In this document: one piece after another, positions 56,901 to 64,000 of the stretch
How the letters are laid out: every line of letters begins with the position of its first letter
Position numbering within the stretch: position 1 is the stretch's first letter
NCBI GenBank assembly: GCA_007922195.1
Contig: ML682005.1
Span: 36,744,259-36,808,258, forward strand
Source: Podocnemis expansa
Taxonomy: Eukaryota > Chordata > Testudines > Podocnemididae
Length of the DNA stretch: 64,000 nucleotides
Reading direction: 5' to 3'
Notes under the pieces: model-generated
Seen by the model: the letters and a program-made list of their open reading frames with translations, nothing else
The model's database searches: none
What the model was told of the DNA's origin: nothing
Program-made: the position numbers and the translations under genes

Positions 56901-57879
56901 TAATGGAGTAAGTTTCATTAAAATCCAAACAAAATAAATAAAAAACAGATCCATTCACAATTGTATACTGTATTACATATTTAATGTTTTAGGGTGTATG
57001 CTATGGGCCTGAACTTGCTTTCATTTATACCAGTTTTATAGTAGCATAACTTTATTGACTTCACTGGAATTTCTCCTGACTTACATTTGTGTGAGAATTG
57101 AGAACACACACACACCCTCTACCTAGGTAGACAGAAAGTATATACTACATAGATTATATGATTAAATTTGTTTGTTGATTATAGAGAATCTTTTGGAAGG
57201 GTTTTAGTCTTCCTACCCACTGCCCAAACAGAATTTGGCATAAACATTTGGATGTAGTCACTTAACTGATGATCCATCTACTGAAGTTTCATTAGGGAGC
57301 CATGTGCATTTGCAAAGGATGAATGGTTTCATTAGCTCTGAGACTAATAAACTTATAAAAGTTAATAATGTGAATATGTTTGATTTGGAATTATGCACAT
57401 AGACATTAAGAATCACAAAAAGGCATGCTTGATAATGCTCAGCTTGTTCTATACTTGCACAGGTGGAGCAATTTTCACTTTTCTGAGATCTTGTAATATA
57501 TAGCACACATCCATTTCTCTCAGATATGGTTTAGTGACATGATCAGAAGTGTCTCATACTACATTGTGAGTTTGAAACAAAAGCACAGGTTTTAAACCCT
57601 TGAAATGTTTGGTGTCCTGAAATGTTTCACTGTACCTCAGTTGCTTTTCAGTCATGGTCATTTTTGTTTTTAATGCACAGAAAATATGTTATAATTAAGA
57701 CAATCCCATTTTTAAAATCTGTAGTACAGATTTAGAGGTCTTAGAGCTCTTTTCTTGAGTATCAGAGAGGTATCTGCCAAATAAACCTACCATGCTTTTA
57801 GAGACTCCATAGTTGTCACATCAAGATTTTAACACCAGTCTAGGTTGAATTAATTTGTTAAACTCTAAGATTTCTATTT
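53996..57879. other. No recognised feature
   Basis: About 3.9 kb of AT-rich sequence. The 104-codon minus ORF at 54572-54886 (FETKKTLPWRWEKLSLQWKL, LLAHFLLQHMGCMVWIE) has no domain I recognise. It is unremarkable in composition and cannot be supported as a gene from this window. Confidence 0.4.
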
Positions 57880-58015
57880 AGGTGGTGATGAGCTCAACTG
57901 CAAAGTCCAACTGATTTAGGAACCTAATCCCATTGACTATCAATGAGATTTCCCTAGGTGCCTAAATTCCATTTGAAAATGAGAATTAGGCATCTAAATT
58001 AGTTTGGGTTCAGCA
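57880..58015. repeat. Repeat of the CCTAAATTCC/TTAGGCAT type
   Basis: 'cctaatcccattgactatca' then 'ggtgcctaaattccatttga' and 'gagaattaggcatctaaatt', a self-complementary pair also echoed at 3615 and 38640-39210. Likely a degraded MITE. Confidence 0.5.
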
Positions 58016-60379
58016 AGAATGCTTGAATACCTTTAACAAGCTGGACCCTGAGACACAGGGCCAATATTAGACATCTATTTTTTAGCCATATTCATAAGAA
58101 ATAGAAAAAAAAAACCACCTTAGTTTTCCTTCTCTCCTGGTCAGCTCTCATGAGGCTGCTGTTACAATGCTCATCATAGCCCACCTTTTAGTCCCAATGT
58201 TTGCATTATGATTCCCACATTTGAATATTTGTGATATTGTCTGAATAATAGCCTCCCAAATTGGAAACCTGAGATAATAGCCAACTTTCCTGTTAATATT
58301 CTTGTTTTCTATTTTAATGAATTTAAAGGTGGTGAAAGAAACTTAACTGGCAGCAGGCACACAACATCCACTCTTCTATCTGGACACAGATCAGTCTCAG
58401 CAGGGGCAACAGCAATGCAAGAGACCCCTGCTGCTATGCCTCAGTCCAGATCTAAAGTACAACCTCTAGATAAGTCATTCTCTATGCCTGAAGAATCTTT
58501 GGTCTCCATGAGAAGACTGTCAGCCATCATATCAATTCTATTGTGGACACCCTGTTTCTTTACATTAGGCACTAGAATGAGACCCCATCATGTTGTTACA
58601 CAGAGGGCTTTGTAACATTCAGGTAGAAATGATTGATGGTAACTAGTGTCATTTCAAAAATTTGAATTGATGTCGTATCATTAAATGTAGCCAACAACTT
58701 GAGTCAGCTAGTTCCCGTCAACATTTTTGTTTTATTGAAGAGAGAGCTTGTCTAGGATAAACCTAGCACTGACTCAGTTTTTAGAGTTAACTAATAGCAG
58801 GCTGCAGCTACAGGAATTATAAATATATCAGTTTTTGTGTTGGCTGATACACCAATGTATCTATTATATGATTTATCATATATCCTAACATCTCCTTCAG
58901 GTAGCTTATGAGAAACTCATCTCTGTGTGTGCTGGATTTCTGTTAAATAGCCATAAAGTGAGCTACTAAAAGGAAACACTCCCTTTAACCCAAGACTGAA
59001 TTCAGACTTACTATAAATTGTGCAATTCCAATAATGGGACATGTCTCCAGATTCTAGCAGGTGTGAATTTGGTCTCCAGTGGTTTGTGTGAGGCTCTGTA
59101 TTTCTTTCCAAATAGATGAAAACCAATACTATCATGATCACTGGAGATTAACAGTCGGGATGTTGGAGGAAGGGGTTATTGATTATATTATCCCCTGGCA
59201 CTCTGCATTATTTACCAGCATTAAATGGTAGCTATAGAGGGCACAAGCTAACTAAATCATATGACAACAGCCTGTAAGGTCTTTGGGACATGGACTGGCT
59301 GGCTGTTCTGTTTGTACAGTGCCGAGAACAATGCAGTCCTGGTCCATAACTTGGTATCCTAGTTTAAAAAACAAACAAAAAAACCAAATCTGAGTTCATC
59401 ACCTCTGTAGAGGACTCACACGCAAAGCAGCACATCTTGCTTTGCAAGTGCTGTTACTGGCATAATGTGCAGTAAAATGAGAAGTGCTTCTGGGACCACC
59501 TAGTCCTGTACACATGTTAGTAAATGAACATGGTTATGTTGACTTTTAAAATATATCTGAGTTTTCTGGTCTGATTCTCCTTTCATTTACTATAAATTAG
59601 GAGCAATTCCATTGGTTGGAAGGACAAATTTTGCCCTTTGTTTTTCCTTATAACATACAAGGATAGCCTCCCCCTAAATCCCTCAAAAGTTCTTTACGAC
59701 TGTTATTTTCTTACATTTGAAATATCAACTTCTCCTTGGGTATGCAGGAAATAAAGAACCAGCACTGCCGAGGCAGCACATACTTCAAACACTTCATACT
59801 AACTGTCTGTGTTAAAAAGCTAAGCAGCAATAATTACTAACCCCAGAGTTATCATCTAGATATGGTCAGACAAAGGTTCCTATGAATATTTTCAGCATGT
59901 CCTTTTCTTTCAGCAGTGTTCTCTTGCAATGTACTTTTGGAGGTACTGTGTTTCAAAGGAGATGTAAGACCAAGATCCTGGTTGCTTGTGGTCAGTAAAA
60001 AAAAAATACATCCTTTTCCTCAATAGTAAGAGTCATTTCCTGCCAAATTCCAGTATAGGAAACAACATTCTTCTTACTTAAATTCTACCAGTGATTTCAA
60101 TCATGTATGATCTTCACTGCTGGACTTCTATGCCTGTATGGCTTACTGGGACTAGAAGGTGACAAGATTCCTGGATATACATACACATCTATATAGAGAG
60201 CTAAATTCCACCCACAATGTCACTGATATAAATCGTCAGTGAGGCCACTGCAGTAGATAGAATTTTTCAGAATTTACCAGGCCCACTAACAGTAGGGCAG
60301 AACAGTCAGTGCCTCCCTAGAAAGGAATGGCTGACATCCGAGTTGGCTTTTAATTATTTATTATATGCCATGCAGGTGC
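58016..60379. other. No recognised feature
   Basis: About 2.4 kb of AT-rich sequence. ORFs (maximum 74 codons) lack domains. Confidence 0.4.
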
Positions 60380-60496
60380 TTAGTGTAGTGGCTAACACCT
60401 CTGCTTAACATGCAGAAGGTCCTGGGTTCAATTCCCAGGGGGTTGGACTTGATGATCTCATGAGGTCCCTTCCAGCCCTATGATTTGATTTGATTT
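60380..60496 (+). mobile_element. tRNA-Val-like SINE with CR1-derived tail
   Basis: 117 bp flanked by AGGTGC (60374-60379, 60497-60502). The head TTAGTGTAGTGGCTAACAC (A-box region) leads to an anticodon-loop-like CTTAACATG, AAGGTCC and a B-box-like GGTTCAATTCC, which together resemble tRNA-Val(AAC). The tail 'ggttggacttgatgatctca', 'tgaggtcccttccagcccta' then (TGATT)n matches the 3' UTR of CR1, so it could be mobilised by the CR1 enzyme. It is not a functional tRNA: acceptor-stem pairing is absent. A truncated relative is at 31815. Confidence 0.82.
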
Positions 60497-60875
60497 AGGT
60501 GCCTGAGGAAGCAGTATCTATTACTCACTTTCTGAGTCCTTTGGACTCTCCAGGGAGGGTATTGATGAGCAAGAGAAGCTGAGTAGCAATTGCCACCTCC
60601 TCATCCATCTGGGAACCTTCATGGTGCATAATAAATAAACTTGGCACAGGTGGTGGGTGGAGACTTTGAGCAGCAGGTGCCTCAGGAGAAAGGGGAGTGT
60701 GGAGAAGAGGAGGATACATGTCTATCCTCACATTTGTCCAGGCCCTTTTAAATCATCAGGCTCTTGAGTAATTGCCCAATTTCTTCCTGTATCTATGGGC
60801 CTGGAATTTACACCAGAATTATAGAGCAGAAGTTGACTCACAGTTTGTAGTAAATTGCTTTGAGATCCACCAATT
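60497..60875. other. No recognised feature
   Basis: Unassigned sequence; the 68-codon minus ORF at 60525-60731 is Pro/Ser-rich with no domain. Confidence 0.4.
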
Positions 60876-60881
60876 TGAGAG

Positions 60882-61043
60882 TTCCAAAGGGGCAGTCATC
60901 TTAGTCTAGTTCAGTAAAACAAACAAGGAGTCCTGTGCCACTTAAAAACTAACAAATTAAGGAAATTAATAAAATAAGCTCAGGCAATAAATAAATTTGT
61001 TAGTTTTTAAGTGGCACAGGACTCCTTGTTTGTTTTACCCAGA
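60882..61043. mobile_element. Penelope-like snap-back, near-perfect inverted repeat
   Basis: The left arm begins with the terminal block 'ccaaaggggcagtcatctta' and 'gtctagttcagtaaaac', then the minus-strand tail 'aaacaaggagtcctgtgcca', 'cttaaaaactaacaaatt'. After a loop of about 35 bp the right arm is the plus-strand tail 'aaatttgttagtttttaagt', 'ggcacaggactccttgtttg'. The arms are about 50 bp and almost identical; the terminal block is present on the left only. TGAGAG flanks both sides (60876-60881, 61044-61049), which is a possible short TSD. Confidence 0.8.
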
Positions 61044-61055
61044 TGAGAGGTAGCA

Positions 61056-61278
61056 TAGGGTTACCATACATCTGTTTTTTCCCAGACATGTCCTCCTTTT
61101 CAGACACTAGTCATCAGCTAGTAAGCTGAGTTCCTGTTGCTGTTCAGAGCCCCTGCTGTGCTGTTCATATTCAGTCAGTGACTTGGGCACCTCTGCTCTC
61201 CGTTAGTACCTGGTTCCAGAGTTGCTTGGATCGGAAAAGGATGATATGTTTGGGAAAAACCGGATGTGTGGTAACCCT
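61056..61278. mobile_element. hAT-like MITE (TAGGGTTACC...GGTAACCCT)
   Basis: 223 bp with inverted ends TAGGGTTACCATACATC and GGATGTGTGGTAACCCT, and an 8-bp TSD matching 7 of 8 (AGGTAGCA 61048-61055, AGGTAACA 61279-61286). 'cccagacatgtcctcctttt' near the left end is part of the body. It starts just beyond the PLE snap-back. Confidence 0.85.
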
Positions 61279-61286
61279 AGGTAACA

Positions 61287-61564
61287 TGGCTTAGATCCTT
61301 ACTAGGAGTCTAAATATATTTGAGGATCAGGGCCCCTATTGCTAACGGGGCTTGAATGCAGTTGCCTATGTTGGCATTTTATAAGTACAGCCAAGGTATT
61401 GTAATAGAAATTTAAGTTCTAGGTTCTGCAGCAATTTTAATGCAGCAGTTTACTGAAACAGCTTTAGTGCTATATAAGATTACTTTCAGAAATAACCAAA
61501 AGAATGTTAAAGTTTTGGAGATATTTTAATACCAGAGGGAATCATTATGGCTATCTAGAAAATG
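61287..61564. other. No recognised feature
   Basis: Short unassigned stretch between elements. Confidence 0.4.
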
Positions 61565-61690
61565 AGCAACACACAGTTAGTGACCACATGTGAACAGTTT
61601 GGTTTAAGTGATTTGCCCAACAGCCCAGAGGAACTCTGGGACAGAAGCAGGGTTAGAATCCTGTACTACAGGGTGTCACTCAGTTTCCTA
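61565..61690 (-). repeat. MIR-like SINE remnant
   Basis: 'agtgatttgcccaacagccc', 'cagaagcagggttagaatcc' and 'gtgtcactcagtttcctaaa' give the MIR order on the minus strand. Confidence 0.6.
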
Positions 61691-61849
61691 AACCATAATC
61701 CCTTTTTCCTTCCAACAATCTTCTGCCATGTTCATGATACACCTTCAAACTTCTTTGACAAATGAGGCTGGGATCAGACAAAAGTTTGAATCAGTTGATT
61801 GCTCTCATTATTCCCTGACCACCACCAAAATTGTGCCTATTTGGACACT
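61691..61849. other. No recognised feature
   Basis: Short unassigned stretch. Confidence 0.4.
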
Positions 61850-62420
61850 GGGAGGTGGGTGGGTGCAAGCCCACCCACCGCTAACACCCCTCCCCCAGCT
61901 TAAGGGGAAGTGCCCTAGGCCTGGGGCCAACTGATTTTGGGGGGCAACTAATGAAAAACAGGAACGGGTGTGGGGGGGTCAAAGGTTCAAAACTAGGGAC
62001 TTGGAGTGGGACACCGAGCAGAGAACCCCAGACAGCGCCCACTGCTCCTGGAACGTGTCGAGGGAGCCAGCGGACACGGCCCAGAGGAACTCTGCCCGGA
62101 GATGTGAACAGATGAGGGAATGGCAATAGGCCCCACAGTCGCAGGCCCCTCCCACTGCCAGCCTCCTCTCCCTGGTCTTGTAGATGACCTCTTTTGCATA
62201 GGGCAGGAGGAGGTTGGCGAGGAGGTCCCATGACTTCGTGGGGTCACAGATGGGGAGTGAATAGAGGAATGTTTGTGGGGAGAAGTGCAGCCAGAACCTC
62301 AATAAGAGTTTCTGGAGGAGCCAGAAGAGGGGCTGCAACCTGGTGCATTCTTGATAGGGGTGTGCCAGGGTACCACCCAAATTGTGCTGGGCAGAGTCCT
62401 GTGGAAAAATAGTAAACAAT
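61850..62420 (-). pseudogene. Tx1/L1-like LINE ORF2 C-terminus with 3' UTR
   Basis: The minus ORF 61979-62419 (146 codons) reads TRLQPLFWLLQKLLLRFWLH then FSPQTFLYSLPICDPTKSWD, LLANLLLPYAKEVIYKTRER and FLWAVSAGSLDTFQEQWALS, ending SKSLVLNL. This order (CxxC-less leader, LLxxLLxxLGLxF, DLLxNLLLxxAKxxIYxTR, WALxGVLC) matches the extreme C-terminus of Tx1-type LINE ORF2 proteins as I know them. The following GC-rich 61850-61984 ('cacccctcccccagctta', 'agtgccctaggcctgggg') would be the 3' UTR. It is open but strongly 5'-truncated, so it cannot move itself. A host exon is the alternative, but no splice context supports one. Confidence 0.6.
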
Positions 62421-62425
62421 CATAA

Positions 62426-64000
62426 CCAAAGACAGTCGTAATGTATAGGCACAAGGAGGTTGAAACAAGGTTGCATGAACATTCTTAATTTTGACATTTC
62501 TTAACTTTGTCACCTAATGGTCTGTTAATGAGTTTTTAAAATATATATATATATATTTTCCTAGCTTTAAAAAACAAGATTCCATGGGTCATCAGTAGGC
62601 TTAAGACCTTTAGATCCACAACACAGACCTAAATCTCTTCAGCTAGTGGAATGATTACAACAGTAGGCTTTTATCCTCTACCTGGATCAGATGCTAGAGG
62701 GGAACAAGTCATATTTTGATTGTTAGTTTCTAATCATTTGTTGACAACAGAGGAATGTTGCAAGCATTTCCAGACTCCAGATGGGAGTGTCCTTCAGTCT
62801 TATTAATCCTTTTGCATAACTTCTCACATGTATTCCCACAGATGATCTCCCTGCACCACACAGAGACTGTGTCTGCACCCTTCTACCCCTTTAACTCCAA
62901 CTTGACAGCTTGCCTTTGCCCCTCTGCATTCCATTCAAACAGCTTCCTTTTTCTGCTCCTGACTGTTTCATGTACTGTGTGCTGGGTGATAACATGAGAG
63001 GCCTCCATATTTCTAAACTAATCCAGCCCTTTGTTAAGCAAACTATTAACAGAGATACTGCACTTTAACATTCTTTTAATTATTTCTTAAAGTAATCATA
63101 TATATTGCATAGCACTAAAGCTGCTCCTAGTATTCCAGCCATGTGCAAACGAGATTGACTTTCTGGTGTCTCTTTCACGTTTTTCTCTTCTGCAGCCCGG
63201 GCTTTTTGCTCCAAATTCCATACAGGTTGCTAGACTCAGTCACTATCAGGGTACCAACAGGGTGAACAGTGGAAGCAAGGCAAAATAGTCTTCCTGCTTT
63301 CAGTTCTTGAGCCCCTGGTGGTTGAAAGGAGCAATTGCATGAAAAGCCTGCTAAATCCTTGTAGCCACATGATCGAATATGATGAGTTGGGATAGTGCGT
63401 GCTCAGGCTGGTTGGTAAGTAGGGAACTGTGAGTGGATGGTGCATGCCTAGTGCTGACAAAGTCATCTGGGAATTCAGCTATCAACCTCTAAGAAACTGT
63501 ACTGAACATGTACAAAGTGAGATTTTTCACAGACTCATACTTTGGTAATTTTGGTGGATTTTCACAGGGCAGTGCAACCAACAGGCAAATTTCAAGTTGC
63601 TGCTTCTAAACATGAGGGTGTTAGAGTGACTCAGTGATACTATTATAAGGGTTTTTATCATGGGCTTGTAGCAGGGCATAGGCTTCACCTGATCTGCCAC
63701 TTGAGCACTAATGGGCAGTAGAGTGAAACCACCTGGGAAAGCCTGCAAGCTGGAAGGCTGATGAAGAGCAGCAGGGTAGCACCCTGAGCCAGGCCTTGTA
63801 AAGGTGCACGCAATCAAGACTTAGAGAAGGTCTTAGGTGTGTGCTTGGAAGAAAGAAGCTGACTAGCAAGTTGAGTCTGAAGGTGCTAGAAAGGGTTCAA
63901 GTGACTAACCTAGAGGGAGTGCGGATGCCTCTGGGAAAAGGGGCTGCCCATTGTAAGGACTGGAATGCTGAGGCTGAGATGACTGTATATAGCTGGTGGA
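62426..64000. other. No recognised feature; (TA)n at about 62539-62557
   Basis: About 1.6 kb of AT-rich sequence with a short (TA)n tract. ORFs (maximum 96 codons, 63527-63817 minus) show no recognised domain. Confidence 0.4.

Noticed and set aside
60380..60450. tRNA gene candidate
   Set aside because: A and B boxes are present, but there is no acceptor-stem pairing, and a CR1 tail follows; it is a SINE.
1..64000. CRISPR array, operon or bacterial features
   Set aside because: No regularly spaced direct repeats and no bacterial gene organisation; repeat content is vertebrate.

Overview
This is a 64 kb, moderately AT-rich piece of vertebrate nuclear DNA. I found no intact host protein-coding gene, exon, rRNA or functional tRNA. 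The interspersed repeats point to a sauropsid and most likely a turtle: several CR1 LINEs with the typical GATTCTATGATTCTA-type 3' end, a tRNA-headed SINE carrying a CR1 tail, many short hAT transposons, Harbinger-like MITEs ending in (GGC)TATGTCTACACT, and abundant Penelope-like (PLE) tails. A softshell turtle is a guess that the sequence does not prove. The window is best read as intergenic or intronic DNA; every long ORF I could place lies inside a mobile element.

Layout. 0-11 kb: mostly unassigned AT-rich DNA with a palindrome-rich MITE (629-992), a CR1 3' end (4.2-4.6 kb), short MITEs, two hATs (7360-7529, 7770-8347) and a fold-back PLE insertion (10918-11119). 11.6-13.3 kb: a decayed non-LTR retrotransposon whose 5' part is inverted. 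14.3-15.3 kb: CR1 and a MITE. 18.2-19.7 kb: a second decayed LINE reverse transcriptase split by two hATs, each with a perfect 8-bp target-site duplication (TSD). 22.3-22.9 kb: an unassigned stretch open on both strands. 24.7-25.4 kb: a hAT fragment and two MITEs. 28-33.5 kb: hATs, CR1, and a nest in which an old CR1 was entered by a 1.5-kb hAT that itself received a GC-rich hAT and a SINE. 34-37.3 kb: PLE tails and hATs, including a hAT inside a fold-back PLE. 38.1-41.4 kb: two palindrome-rich MITEs, CR1, and a PLE coding remnant. 43.7-48.3 kb: PLE tails and a MITE split by a 1.2-kb hAT. 48.8-53.4 kb: a near full-length minus-strand CR1 with both ORFs recognisable but broken. 53.4-54 kb: a plus-strand PLE end. 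60.4-62.4 kb: a SINE, a fold-back PLE, a hAT and a Tx1/L1-like LINE C-terminus. The rest is unassigned.

Two things deserve most attention. (1) Several PLE insertions are snap-back structures, with the same tail present in both orientations inside one pair of TSDs and a one-sided terminal extension of about 30-35 bp. (2) The MITEs at 0.6, 38.1, 39.8 and 46.6 kb share terminal repeats and are built from many copies of a 14-bp palindrome around TTCGAA; its flanking positions differ between elements but stay self-complementary. The nesting of hATs into CR1, PLE, LINE, MITE and other hATs gives a relative chronology. Family names rest on recognised motifs, TSDs and terminal repeats read by eye; no database search was possible.
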